50,943 nucleotides of DNA from JAZKFT01 sp043760535 (GTDB taxonomy: Bacteria > Bacteroidota > Bacteroidia > Chitinophagales > Chitinophagaceae). The stretch covers positions 1 to 50,943 of the forward strand of contig JAYUOV010000034.1 of assembly GCA_043760535.1 (NCBI GenBank), in the 5' to 3' direction. The stretch's first letter is position 1. The number at the start of each line of letters is the position of its first letter. Under the pieces are notes generated by a model. That model was not told the DNA's origin. It made no database searches and saw only the letters and a program-made list of their open reading frames with translations. Of this stretch, positions 41,691 through 50,943 are shown in pieces. The translations under genes and the position numbers were made by a program.

Positions 41691-43874
41691 ATGTCCTTCG
41701 TTTTCAAAAAGCAACAGAATATTATGGATTGCGGCCCCACCTGCCTATATATGCTAAGCAGGTTCCACGGCAAGAACATGAATATTGAGACCATTCGCAA
41801 CCACACCGAACTAGGCAAAGAAGGCGTAAACTTATTCGGCATCAGCAATGCTGCCGAAGAGTTAGGTTTCAGAACCATCAGCGTTGAAATAAGTTTCGAA
41901 AAATTAATTAAAGAAGCACCACTGCCCTGTATTATCCATTGGGAGCAAAGCCATTTTGTAATTGTTACCCCCAATTCTACGATAAAGAAAATAGAAGTAG
42001 CCGACCCTGCCAATGGCATCATTAAATATACCAAAGAAGAATTTTGTGTAAAGTGGCTAAACACCAGCGATGAGGTGCAAGGGATAGCCCTGCTGATAGA
42101 GCCAACACCAGCCTTCTACAACAAAACAGAAACAAAAGCCCCGGGCATTAGCTGGGGCTTTTTAACAAAATACCTTTCTCAATACAAGCGGTATTTTGTG
42201 CAGTTGCTTTTCGGTTTACTTATTGGCAGTTTGCTACAACTAATCATGCCATTTCTAACTCAAAGCATTATTGATGTTGGTATTAACACCCATAACCTGC
42301 AATACATTTACCTCATTTTATTTGCACAGTTATTTCTCTTTGCCGGCCGAACTATTACTGATTTCATTCGTAGTCGTATTTTACTGTTCATTGGTACAAG
42401 GGTAAATATCTCCATCCTATCCGATTTTTGGATTAAGCTAATGAAGCTGCCCGTTGCATACTTCGACACCAAAAAAACCGGCGACATTATGCAGCGGGTA
42501 GGCGACCATACCCGCATACAGCAATTTTTAACTGTAGGTTCTTTAAGTGTGGTTTTCTCCCTCTTTAATCTAGTCATATTTTCCATTGTATTGGTCATTT
42601 ACAACGTGCCTGTATTCGTAGTTTTCGTAATAGGTAGTATCCTATACTTTCTTTGGGTTCGTTTTTTTTTAAAGTACCGCCGCAAACTAGACATTCAACG
42701 GTTCTCATTGGCTAGCAAAGAAAACACAGCCACCATGCAACTCATACTCGGTATGCAGGAAATAAGACTGAACAACTGTGACAAGCCCAAACGTTGGGAA
42801 TGGGAGCGGTTACAAGCAGCATTATTTAGGCTAAGTTTTAAAGGGCTATCCATCAGCCAATACCAGCAGGCTGGGGCATTCTTTATCAACGAGGGCAAAA
42901 ACCTGGTCATTACATTTTTTGTGGCCAAAGCCGTATTAGATGGGCAGTTGACACTCGGGGCCATGTTGGCCATCCAATACATCATTGGCCAGCTTAACAG
43001 CCCTGTGGAGCAGTTAATCGGCTTTATGCAACAGGCACAGGATGCCAAAATATCATTGGAGCGATTAAACGAAATTCATAGTTTAGAAAATGAAGAATCC
43101 GAAGAAAACAACCTGCAAAAAATACTACCTGAAAATAAAACCATCAATTTACAAGACGTTTCTTTTACTTATGTGGGTGCGGGTAACGAACCCGTATTGA
43201 AAAATATTTACCTGCAAATACCCGAAGGCAAAACCACAGCAATAGTAGGCATGAGCGGTAGCGGAAAAACCACATTGCTAAAACTGCTATTGAAATTCTA
43301 CGACCGCTACAATGGTGATATTAAAATTGGCGAAAGCAATCTAAAATATATCAGCCCCAACTTTTGGAGAGACCAATGCAGCAGCGTATTACAAGACGGT
43401 TATATTTTTAACGACACCATTGCCAATAACATAGCCCTTACAGACGAAAAGCCCGATTACAAAAAACTATTGGCCGCCTGTAAAGTAGCCAACATCCAAT
43501 CTTTTATTGAAAGTTTGCCTTTAGGTTTCAATACCAAAATAGGTGCAGAAGGCAATGGCATAAGCCAAGGCCAAAAGCAGCGGATTCTCATAGCAAGGGC
43601 AGTCTATAAAAATCCGCAGTTCATTTTTTTTGATGAAGCAACCAATGCTTTAGATGCCAATAACGAAAAAGAAATACTTGAAAATCTCACCCAATTTTTT
43701 AAGGGCAAAACAGCAATCGTAGTAGCACATCGTCTAAGCACTGTAAAAAATGCAGATAAAATTGTAGTACTAAAAAACGGTGCTATTGTAGAAGAGGGTA
43801 CACACGAAGAACTTACCGCCAAACGTGGTGACTATTTCGAATTAGTAAAAAATCAATTGGAATTAGGAAACTAA
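41691..43874 (+). CDS. C39 peptidase-containing ABC exporter
   Basis: A 727-residue peptidase-containing ABC transporter. The N-terminal C39 domain has the triad Cys14 (NIMDCGPTC), His88 (SHFVIV) and Asp105 (ADPANG) and cuts after the GG leader; residues about 160-430 are the six-helix exporter domain (SWGFLTKYLSQYKRYFVQ...); the ABC domain has Walker A GMSGSGKTTLLKLL, Q-loop SVLQDG, signature ISQGQKQRILIARA, Walker B FIFFDEATNALD and H-loop VAHRLS. Together with the HlyD adaptor it forms a type I-like secretion system for the precursor at 39842. Confidence 0.95.
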   Translation: MSFVFKKQQNIMDCGPTCLYMLSRFHGKNMNIETIRNHTELGKEGVNLFGISNAAEELGFRTISVEISFEKLIKEAPLPCIIHWEQSHFVIVTPNSTIKKIEVADPANGIIKYTKEEFCVKWLNTSDEVQGIALLIEPTPAFYNKTETKAPGISWGFLTKYLSQYKRYFVQLLFGLLIGSLLQLIMPFLTQSIIDVGINTHNLQYIYLILFAQLFLFAGRTITDFIRSRILLFIGTRVNISILSDFWIKLMKLPVAYFDTKKTGDIMQRVGDHTRIQQFLTVGSLSVVFSLFNLVIFSIVLVIYNVPVFVVFVIGSILYFLWVRFFLKYRRKLDIQRFSLASKENTATMQLILGMQEIRLNNCDKPKRWEWERLQAALFRLSFKGLSISQYQQAGAFFINEGKNLVITFFVAKAVLDGQLTLGAMLAIQYIIGQLNSPVEQLIGFMQQAQDAKISLERLNEIHSLENEESEENNLQKILPENKTINLQDVSFTYVGAGNEPVLKNIYLQIPEGKTTAIVGMSGSGKTTLLKLLLKFYDRYNGDIKIGESNLKYISPNFWRDQCSSVLQDGYIFNDTIANNIALTDEKPDYKKLLAACKVANIQSFIESLPLGFNTKIGAEGNGISQGQKQRILIARAVYKNPQFIFFDEATNALDANNEKEILENLTQFFKGKTAIVVAHRLSTVKNADKIVVLKNGAIVEEGTHEELTAKRGDYFELVKNQLELGN

Positions 43875-44036
43875 TAACATTGTTTTAAAAACACAATGAA
43901 AGAAAGAAATTTAAAATACAGTCAAGGTACTCAAATAGGAACGACACACCCAATTCCCCCTTTAGGGGACAGGGGCAAACTCACTCCCAAATTATAAGGG
44001 GGCATCCCACACCCAAACCAAAAAAACTAAATACAC

Positions 44037-45368
44037 ATGCCAACAGAAAATAATAATCCAAAAGAAATAACAACCCTAACTACCGCTATCGGCATCCGCA
44101 GTAGCGAAGTACAGGATTTTATTTCCAACATGCCCGGCTTTACCGTTAGGTGGGGAATATCTATTTTCTTTCTCATATTAGTTGGCCTTTGCGTAATATG
44201 TTGGTTTATACAATACCCCGATATTGTGCCAGCCAAGGCTATTTTAAACAGTATCAACGCCCCAAAATCGGTTATCACAAAAACCGACGGCAAGCTCATT
44301 AAAATTACCGTAAAAGACAATCAGCAAGTAATACAAGGCCAACTATTGGGTTATATGGAAAGTATTGCAGTTCCTCAATCTGTAATACAAATTGCCGCAC
44401 AGTTAGATTCTATAAACAATCTGATTGAAAACAACCGCACAGACGAAATACTACATTATTTCCCAACAGCAAGCAACACATACAACTTAAATTCATTGGG
44501 AGAATTACAGGCATCTTACCAAACATTTATTCAAACCTTTATTGCCTTTAAAGATTTTTTGCATAGTGGTTTTTACTTGCGTAAAAAAGCAATGCTACAA
44601 ACCGATATGAACAATATTCAAAAACTCCATGCTATTTTATTAAACCAAAAGGAATTGTTGGGACAAGACCTTTCCTTAACGCAACAAACCTTTAATGCTA
44701 ACGACACCCTGCTTCGCCAAAAGGTAATTTCACAGTTCGATTACCGCAACGAAAAAAGCAAACTCATTTCTAAGCAGCTATCATTACCACAAATAAATAC
44801 TTCAGTAGTTAACAATGAAAGCCAGCAAAATGATAAGCGAAAAGAAGTAGCTGAACTCGAAAACCAAATCATAGTGCAAAAAAATACATTTATACAGGCA
44901 CTGCACACCCTCCAAAGCCAGATAGAAGCATGGCAGTTTAAATACCTGCTTAAAGCCCCTGTTTCGGGCATCGTATCATTTGCAGGATTTTTTCAGGAAA
45001 ATCAGGAAGTAAAAACAGGTCAGCCACTTTTTTATATCATCCCGCCAAACACAAATTATTTTGTAGAAATGTTGATACCACAATACAATTTTGGAAAAGT
45101 AAAAGAAGGTCAAAAAGTATTGCTGAAATTTCAGGCATACCCCTATCAGCAATACGGTTCTGTAGAAGGAACCATTGAACATATAAATACATTGCCTTCC
45201 GATAGTGGTTATTTGGCCAAAGTAAATTTACCAAAGGGCTTACTCACCAACTACCAAAAGCCCTTGCAATATCGTCATGGTCTATATGCGCAAGCTGAAA
45301 TTATTACCGAAAACATGCGGTTGTTACAGCGGTTCTACGCCAATTTTACCGAACAATTGAGAAGATAG
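44037..45368 (+). CDS. HlyD-family membrane fusion protein
   Basis: A 443-residue periplasmic adaptor: cytoplasmic head, one TM helix (WGISIFFLILVGLCVICWFI at about 41-60), a lipoyl half (SVITKTDGKLIKITVKDNQQVIQGQLLGYME), long coiled-coil helices (about 115-300), the second lipoyl half (LLKAPVSGIVSFAGFFQENQEV) and a beta-barrel domain (YFVEMLIPQYNFGKVKEGQKV). Bridges the ABC exporter to an outer-membrane channel that is not encoded here. 162 nt from the exporter gene; that gap has short C/G hairpins (CCCCTTTAGGGG at 43957-43968) but no terminator. Confidence 0.93.
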   Translation: MPTENNNPKEITTLTTAIGIRSSEVQDFISNMPGFTVRWGISIFFLILVGLCVICWFIQYPDIVPAKAILNSINAPKSVITKTDGKLIKITVKDNQQVIQGQLLGYMESIAVPQSVIQIAAQLDSINNLIENNRTDEILHYFPTASNTYNLNSLGELQASYQTFIQTFIAFKDFLHSGFYLRKKAMLQTDMNNIQKLHAILLNQKELLGQDLSLTQQTFNANDTLLRQKVISQFDYRNEKSKLISKQLSLPQINTSVVNNESQQNDKRKEVAELENQIIVQKNTFIQALHTLQSQIEAWQFKYLLKAPVSGIVSFAGFFQENQEVKTGQPLFYIIPPNTNYFVEMLIPQYNFGKVKEGQKVLLKFQAYPYQQYGSVEGTIEHINTLPSDSGYLAKVNLPKGLLTNYQKPLQYRHGLYAQAEIITENMRLLQRFYANFTEQLRR

Positions 45369-45529
45369 GGAAACCCCTTTTTCAACTAATGCCTTTATTC
45401 TGGGGTATTTTGAGTTTCTAGGCAAAAGTCCTTTACCAATACAATGTTAATTTGTGCGTAAACGCTTAGCCACCATGTAATCTTTGGAACGTAGTTTGCG
45501 TTACAATGCCAACACTGTACCATCCCAAT

Positions 45530-48500
45530 ATGAAGAGAGTCATTTTATCTGCCTTGCTTATTGCAAACACTGTTTTGTTATTTGCACAGCAAACCAAAAT
45601 AGTTACCGACCCCGATCAGGCTTTTTTACAAGCCCGAACAGATTTTTACGAACAACGCTATGGCCTTGCCTATCCTGTTTTCCAGAAAATAAAAAAAGAA
45701 CAAACCACCTCAAGCCAGGTAAATAATTATTTACAAAGACAGGAGTTGGATTTTTTCAATATCGCATCTGCATTAATGCTCCGTGAAGAAGGCGCCGATT
45801 TAAGAGCCAAAAACTTTATGGTAGAAACCAATAATTCGGTGCTGGAGCCACAGCTTAATTATTACCTCGGCAGCTATTATTTCTCCAAAAGTAATTTTAC
45901 CAGCGCTGCAAATGCATTTAACGAATCGGGTAATGCCAATCTTACCAACGACCAAATAGCCCAAAAGAATTTTGAAGAAGGCTACGCCTGGTTTACCCAA
46001 AAGCAATTTGACAGGGCTAAGCCTTTATTGAATTCTGTAAGGCAAATACCTACGGATAAAAATTATGTAGATGCCAATTATTATTATGGCTTTATTGCTT
46101 TCAGCGATAAAAATTACAGGGATGCATTAGAGAGTTTTAAACTGGTACAGAGCAAAGGAAAGTTTCTAAATCTGGTTCCATTTTACATTACACAAATCTA
46201 TTATTTTCAGGGGCAAAAAGATAAGGCAATAGCCGAAGCTGAAAAAGCATTACAAACCGGCGGACAGTATTACGACCTGGAATTGAGTCAGCTTTTGGGC
46301 CATGCCTATTTTGAAAAACAGGAGTACAGTAAAGCCCTGCCTTTGCTTGAAAAATATGTAACCAATAGCACCAAAGTACGGAAGGAAGATTTGTACGAAT
46401 TGTCGTTTTGCTATTATCAGGCTAACCAATTAACGAAAGCTATTGAAGGCTTTAAACAATTAAGCAGCGGACAGGATACATTAAGCCAAAACGCTATGTA
46501 CCTGCTGGGTGATGCCTATTTAAAAACCGGCCAAAAAAAGGAAGCAAGAAATGCATTTCTTTTTTGCAGCACCAATAGCAGCAATCAAAAACAAAAAGAG
46601 ATTTCTACTTTTTTATTAGGTAAATTAAGTTACGAATTGGGCTACGATAACGATGCATTAATAGCCTTGAAAAAATACAATGATGTTTATTTTAAAGGTG
46701 AATTTGCCGAAGAATGCAGGGAGCTTTTGGTAAATGTGTTGGCCAATACCAACAACTACCGTGATGCCCTTACGCTCTACGAAACCTTGCCCAATAAAAG
46801 CGAAAACAACAAACGGGTGTATCCACGAATCCTTTATAACCGGGCACAGGAACTTACCAATGATGGCAAAATAATAGAAGCCGATAAATTGCTGGAAAAG
46901 GCTGAAAAAAGCGAATACAACAGCAGCATTTTACCGCTCATTCATTTTTGGCGTGGCGAAATTGCCTTCCGTGGCGACAGGCTTTCGGATGCTTCTACAC
47001 AGCTAAACAGTTATCTTAAGAATGCGATGGTGCAAGGCGAAGCAAATTCATCCAATGCTAATTACATATTGGGTTACACCGCCATGCGAAACGAAAATTA
47101 CAGGGATGCTTTACAGTATTTTCAGAAGGTAAAAAGTGTAAATGCGGAGCAGGATATAGATGTGCAGAACCGCCTGGGCGATGCCTATTATATGCTCAAG
47201 GATTTTGGCCAGGCCAACCAAATGTACAACAGCGTTATCAGCCGCAAAACCGGTGGCAGCGATTATGCCACTTACCAAAAAGCCATGATAGCCGGGGCGC
47301 AAAACCGCAATGCAGAAAAAGTAAGTTTGCTCCGTTCTATTGAAACTTCTTTTCCATCCTCCACCTTTTATGGTGATGCACAAATGGAAGCCGCAAATGC
47401 TTATCTGGCCGATGAAAACTATAAAGATGCATTGCCGTTTCTCGACAAGATTATTAAGGCCAATAATACAGAAAGTTTAAAGCCGCAGGCATACTTAAAA
47501 ACAGGCATCGCACAATCCAATTTGGATAGAGATAATGATGCCTTGAATACTTTTAAAACCCTGCTACAAAAATATCCGCAGAGTGCCGAAGGGGAAGATG
47601 CTGTGGAGAACATTCGGAACATATTTGTGGGTCAGGGCAAGCCTGATGAATACCTGAAATTTATAAAAAGTACCGGTAAAAATGTTAGCTATGGCGAAGC
47701 CGATTCGCTTACCTACACTGCCGCCAACCTGCAACTGAGTAATGGCAATAAAGACAAGGCTTTGGATGGGTTTAGTAAATACCTGAGCCAGTATGCCGAT
47801 GGACAATATGTAGTGCCTGCATCGTTTTATGCAGCACAAATTTTAGAAGAGAAAAAGGACATGAAGAACGCCATTGTCCGTTATCAGTTTGTGGCGGATA
47901 AGGCTCCGAATAAGTTTGCAGAAAGAGCCATGCTTATCACTGCTCGTTACTACTATTTTGATACGAAGGATTATGCAATGGCTGCTACTTATTACCAAAA
48001 ATTAAAAGATTACAGCACCAGCCAGGAAAATAAACTGGAGGCCCGCCGTGGCTTGCTGCGTTGTCAGTATCAATTGGCACAGTGGGCTGCAGCATTACCC
48101 AATGCACAGGAAATATTGGCCACCAAATCAAGCGGTGCCGATGATAAGATTTTCGCTTACATGATTGTGGGTAAAAATGCCCAATCGCAAAATGATTGTG
48201 CGGCTGCTATTACGGCATTTAAAAATGTAGCATCGCTTAGCAAGGCAGCTTATGCTGCTGAGGCACGGTACGAAATAGCCAACTGCCTGTACCAGCAAAA
48301 TAAATTAGCCGAAGCTGAAAAGGCTGCTTTTGAAGTAATTAATAAAGCAGGTTCTTATGCGGATTGGGTTACACGTAGCTACCTGCTGCTTGGCGATATT
48401 TACCTGAAACAAAAGGATTATTTCAATGCCAAAGCCACATACAAAAGTGTAGCCGAAAACGCCACCATTGCCGAATTTAAAACCGCCGCAGAAGAAAAAT

Positions 48501-48550
48501 TTAAAATAGCCGAAGCCGAAGAAGCAAAGAATAGTAAGGTTGGTTTGTAG
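45530..48550 (+). CDS. Large exported TPR protein
   Basis: A 1006-residue secreted protein; signal KRVILSALLIANTVLLFAQ. The mature part is nearly all tetratricopeptide-like repeats of about 34 residues, e.g. DANYYYGFIAFSDKNYRDALESFKLVQ, NLGDAYYMLKDFGQANQMY, and ANYILGYTAMRNENYRDALQYF, with a Lys/Glu/Ala-rich end. It is typical of Bacteroidetes envelope proteins built on BamD/YbgF-like repeats and probably acts as a periplasmic scaffold. Start ATG 45530. Next gene is a large outer-membrane barrel; the two are probably functionally linked. Repeat copy D starts at the stop codon. Confidence 0.85.
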   Translation: MKRVILSALLIANTVLLFAQQTKIVTDPDQAFLQARTDFYEQRYGLAYPVFQKIKKEQTTSSQVNNYLQRQELDFFNIASALMLREEGADLRAKNFMVETNNSVLEPQLNYYLGSYYFSKSNFTSAANAFNESGNANLTNDQIAQKNFEEGYAWFTQKQFDRAKPLLNSVRQIPTDKNYVDANYYYGFIAFSDKNYRDALESFKLVQSKGKFLNLVPFYITQIYYFQGQKDKAIAEAEKALQTGGQYYDLELSQLLGHAYFEKQEYSKALPLLEKYVTNSTKVRKEDLYELSFCYYQANQLTKAIEGFKQLSSGQDTLSQNAMYLLGDAYLKTGQKKEARNAFLFCSTNSSNQKQKEISTFLLGKLSYELGYDNDALIALKKYNDVYFKGEFAEECRELLVNVLANTNNYRDALTLYETLPNKSENNKRVYPRILYNRAQELTNDGKIIEADKLLEKAEKSEYNSSILPLIHFWRGEIAFRGDRLSDASTQLNSYLKNAMVQGEANSSNANYILGYTAMRNENYRDALQYFQKVKSVNAEQDIDVQNRLGDAYYMLKDFGQANQMYNSVISRKTGGSDYATYQKAMIAGAQNRNAEKVSLLRSIETSFPSSTFYGDAQMEAANAYLADENYKDALPFLDKIIKANNTESLKPQAYLKTGIAQSNLDRDNDALNTFKTLLQKYPQSAEGEDAVENIRNIFVGQGKPDEYLKFIKSTGKNVSYGEADSLTYTAANLQLSNGNKDKALDGFSKYLSQYADGQYVVPASFYAAQILEEKKDMKNAIVRYQFVADKAPNKFAERAMLITARYYYFDTKDYAMAATYYQKLKDYSTSQENKLEARRGLLRCQYQLAQWAAALPNAQEILATKSSGADDKIFAYMIVGKNAQSQNDCAAAITAFKNVASLSKAAYAAEARYEIANCLYQQNKLAEAEKAAFEVINKAGSYADWVTRSYLLLGDIYLKQKDYFNAKATYKSVAENATIAEFKTAAEEKFKIAEAEEAKNSKVGL

Positions 48551-48735
48551 AGACGGCCATTTATGGCGTCTGCCTATAACCGATAAAAAATCTGACAAGA
48601 AAGCCTTGTCATGAAACACAACAATTTCTGACGGTTTCATAGTAGCACAAATGCAGAACGGAGTCCCGTAATGCTACGGGATTTACAACGTTCTCAAATG
48701 TCGCCCAATCAGGGCCCTAAAAGCCCGGTTTACAA
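48546..48735 (+). repeat. Dispersed palindromic repeat, copy D (long form)
   Basis: Begins TGTAG using the TPR gene's stop codon, then AGACGGCCATTTATGGCGTCT (hairpin), TTTCTGACGGTTTCATAG, GAACGGAGTCCCGTA-ATGC-TACGGG, AACGTTCTCAAATGTCGCCC, ATCAGGGCCC...GCCCGGTTT. Aligns with copy B from end to end. Confidence 0.82.
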
Positions 48736-48770
48736 AATTAAAAAATTGCCATACGGCAAAAACATACAAC

Positions 48771-50384
48771 ATGAAATTTAAAATATTCCATTCCATCCCC
48801 GTTTTGTTTACAAGCATTTCTGTGGCTGCACAAGACACTACAATTGCTAAAAAAATTGAGATTACTTCTTCTTATAAACCGAGCTTAAAGCCTTCGGCCA
48901 AAATAAATTTTAACCCGATAGCCACTGGGCAGGATACGGTACGGCCGAAATTATTGTACCGTGTGCCGGTTCAAAATCTAACCTTTAATATTTACCCGGC
49001 CAGCCTGCACCCTGCTGCCATGCAGCCAGATACAACCGTGCCGTATGCCAATGGCGGTTACGCCAAATTGGGCTATGGAAATTTTAATACACCTTATGCC
49101 GCTGCGGCCATTTCATTTGGCGATGGCAAGCGGCAATCAGGTAGTTTGCAGGGTAGTTTTATAAGCAGTAAGGGCAAGTTACCTTACCAGCAGTTTAGCA
49201 AATGGAATGTGCAGGGCAATGGTTTGTTTGCCAGCGGTGCCAACTCTAAACTGAAGCTGGGTGCAGGTATTGAGCAATTCAGAACGCATAAATATGGCTT
49301 TCAGCCAGATACTTTAAAGTTTACCAAAGACCAGTTGCTCCAACGGTTTTCTACATTTAATATCAATGCCGGGTACAGTAATAATGTGCCCAACGAGTTT
49401 GGATTAAACTACTCTCCTGCTATTAACCTCTGGCTTTTTACAGATAATAACGATGGCAAAGAATCGCATTTTCAAGTAGTGGCACCCTTTGACAGACCTA
49501 TTAATGAGAACCTGAAATTTGGCGTAGAGTTACAGGCCGATCTAGTAAAATTTACAGGTAAAACCGTTTCATCTACCAATAATTTATTCAGCATTATTCC
49601 GTCGCTTACCTGGAGCAATGAGACATTTGTATTAAAGGCAGGGGTAATGCCAAGCTGGGATAATAGCGTATTTAAACTGCTGCCAGATATTGAGTTAGAA
49701 GCTAATATTCCCAACCAATCTTTTATGGGTATAGCTGGTTGGAAGGGATATTTCGACGTAAACAGCTACCGCAATTTGGCCGGTTTTAACCCATGGATAG
49801 AGCATCCAAAAAATATTTTTAACACCCGCAACAGCGAAATCTATGCTGGAATAAAAGGGAATACTGGTGAGCATTTTAGCTATGTGGCCAAAGTAGGTTT
49901 TGTACAGCGCAATAATGTAGCCTTATTCATCAACGATTCAAGCGATGGAAAAAGCTATCGGGTGGCTTTGGAACCTAAGATGAATTCTTTAAAACTACAG
50001 GGAGAAATTAGCTATCAAAAAGTAGATAATTTTTATTGGAATGCCGGTTTTAAAGCTCAAACTTTTGGCGGGCTAAGCGTAAATCAGGAAGCCTATGGTT
50101 TAATACCGCTTGAAATAAACAGCCATTTTAAGGCTAAGATTTTTAAAGATTTCTATGTTACTGCAGACCTGTTTTACTTTGAGGGTAACTGGTATAAAAC
50201 AAAAGCCAGTACCGATAAAACCAAAGTGGCATTGGATTTAAATGCTGGTCTGGAATTTCGTATAGCTAAAAATGTGATGCTTTGGCTGCAATTCAATAAC
50301 CTGTTAAACAACAAATACCAACGCTGGCAACAGTATCCGGTTCTCGGCTTTCAGGCATTGGGCGGGGTTAAGGTGAATTTTTAA
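48771..50384 (+). CDS. TonB-receptor-like outer-membrane barrel protein
   Basis: A 537-residue exported protein (signal KFKIFHSIPVLFTSISVAAQ) with strand-rich sequence throughout (NGGYAKLGYGNFNTPYAAAAISFG, HSKLKLGAGIEQF, FTYVAKVGF, DFYVTADLFYFEGNWY) and a C-terminal strand ending FQALGGVKVNF, in the manner of an outer-membrane barrel ending in Phe. The LNAGLEFRIAKNVMLWLQFNNLLNNKYQRW segment recalls the last strands of TonB-dependent receptors, but no plug domain or TonB box is evident. Function unknown; paired with the TPR protein. Confidence 0.75.
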   Translation: MKFKIFHSIPVLFTSISVAAQDTTIAKKIEITSSYKPSLKPSAKINFNPIATGQDTVRPKLLYRVPVQNLTFNIYPASLHPAAMQPDTTVPYANGGYAKLGYGNFNTPYAAAAISFGDGKRQSGSLQGSFISSKGKLPYQQFSKWNVQGNGLFASGANSKLKLGAGIEQFRTHKYGFQPDTLKFTKDQLLQRFSTFNINAGYSNNVPNEFGLNYSPAINLWLFTDNNDGKESHFQVVAPFDRPINENLKFGVELQADLVKFTGKTVSSTNNLFSIIPSLTWSNETFVLKAGVMPSWDNSVFKLLPDIELEANIPNQSFMGIAGWKGYFDVNSYRNLAGFNPWIEHPKNIFNTRNSEIYAGIKGNTGEHFSYVAKVGFVQRNNVALFINDSSDGKSYRVALEPKMNSLKLQGEISYQKVDNFYWNAGFKAQTFGGLSVNQEAYGLIPLEINSHFKAKIFKDFYVTADLFYFEGNWYKTKASTDKTKVALDLNAGLEFRIAKNVMLWLQFNNLLNNKYQRWQQYPVLGFQALGGVKVNF

Positions 50385-50480
50385 ATTAGGTTCAAGCCTA
50401 TTGTATTATACTATTGTCTTGTGCCTTTGGTAATGAATTTATACGGCATCTTCTTTATCTTCATTCCACAAATCTCTGCC

Positions 50481-50943
50481 ATGTTTCAACTACTGCATCA
50501 ATATCTTATAGAAAATTCTAATCTTCATTTGCCTGGCATCGGCACATTAGAGTTTGCAGATATACCTGCCCGGCTCGATGTAGCTGATAAAGAATTGCAG
50601 GCACCATACAAAATATTAAGACTTAATTCCGAAACCAATTCGCAGAACAAACATGTACTAATGGGATTTCTAAGCCGGCAGTTAGATATTAGCGAAGAGC
50701 AGTCCTACTCTGTGTTTCAGCAGTTTACTGAATCGATAAATACCAGTCTTGGAACCAAACGTATTTTATATTGGGATAACCTTGGCGCTTTTCAAAAAGA
50801 CGAAACTGGTACCGTACAATTTGTACAAACCAGCGATTTAGACCAATACCTGCTCCCGGTAAGTGCCATGAAGATTATACGCCAAAAAGCAGAACATACC
50901 ATAACTATAGGCGATACCGAAACTACTAACACGGCCGTGCAGG
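50481..50943 (+). CDS. HU-CCDC81-type protein, partial (cut by window end)
   Basis: 154 codons to the window edge: MFQLLHQYLIENSNLHLPGIGTLEFAD, then LMGFLSRQLDISEEQSYSVFQQF and LYWDNLGAFQKDETGTVQF. This is the duplicated HU-like fold at the N-terminus of Bacteroidetes CCDC81/SPOR proteins, in which a membrane segment and a SPOR domain usually follow. Start ATG 50481; the C-terminal part is outside the window, so the SPOR domain is unseen. Confidence 0.75.
   Translation, partial: MFQLLHQYLIENSNLHLPGIGTLEFADIPARLDVADKELQAPYKILRLNSETNSQNKHVLMGFLSRQLDISEEQSYSVFQQFTESINTSLGTKRILYWDNLGAFQKDETGTVQFVQTSDLDQYLLPVSAMKIIRQKAEHTITIGDTETTNTAVQ

Noticed and set aside
43875..44036. Possible small gene between the ABC exporter and HlyD
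   Set aside because: 162 bp with stops in all frames and short C/G hairpins only.

Overview
The window comes from a member of the Bacteroidota, most likely a Chitinophagaceae-type soil or freshwater lineage. This is inferred from gene content: DUF6089 and other outer-membrane barrels, MORN and HU-CCDC81-type proteins, Bacteroidetes-style GG-leader peptides, the MoxR/VWA pair and RHS debris. It is also inferred from promoters of the Bacteroidetes type (TAnnTTTG -7 box) with few visible Shine-Dalgarno sequences. No database search was run; all names rest on reading the translations.

Layout. 1-2.6 kb is decaying DNA: a sialate O-acetylesterase broken by an in-frame stop, and an RHS gene remnant interrupted by a 199-bp MITE-like insertion with perfect 12-bp terminal inverted repeats and a 5-bp target duplication. 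2.6-17.7 kb is mostly housekeeping: beta-lactamase-fold lipoprotein, PolX-like protein, histone H1-like protein, L27/L21, thymidine kinase, Kdo transferase, a MORN protein, a siroheme-synthase/TauE fusion with its own promoter and palindromic operator, a pseudouridine synthase, FolB, cystathionine beta-synthase, an 8-bp tandem repeat and AroQ. 18.1-20.1 kb is a type II restriction-modification cassette of Eco47II type. 20.2-31.2 kb returns to housekeeping (CarA, DeoC, SPOR protein, M20 amidohydrolase, S4 protein, TrmD, PAP2, tRNA-Pro, LipB), interrupted by a decayed GIY-YIG nuclease framed by inverted repeats.

30.1-34.5 kb is an accessory island inside a VWA/MoxR-type AAA+ pair. Between the two genes lie small translationally coupled genes, including a TIR-like/deoxyribosyltransferase-like protein, a YoeB toxin-antitoxin pair, and scars made of the head of the AAA+ gene and the tail of the VWA gene. 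34.6-37.5 kb carries an outer-membrane protein, MurB, an orphan MNT nucleotidyltransferase whose HEPN partner is truncated to 19 codons, and ClpS.

38.2-45.4 kb is the most distinctive locus: a compact secretion cluster for a cysteine-containing double-glycine peptide. It encodes a VKOR/DsbA-like thiol oxidase with a degenerate C39-like N-terminus, the 88-residue precursor, a lipoprotein TlpA thioredoxin, a C39 peptidase-containing ABC exporter and an HlyD adaptor. The order suggests synthesis, leader cleavage/export and disulfide formation of a bacteriocin-like product. 45.5-50.9 kb holds a large TPR protein, a TonB-receptor-like barrel and a partial HU-CCDC81-type protein. A dispersed palindromic repeat family occurs four times (about 1.9, 29.8, 36.7 and 48.6 kb), three of them immediately 3' of genes or gene remnants and in the same orientation.
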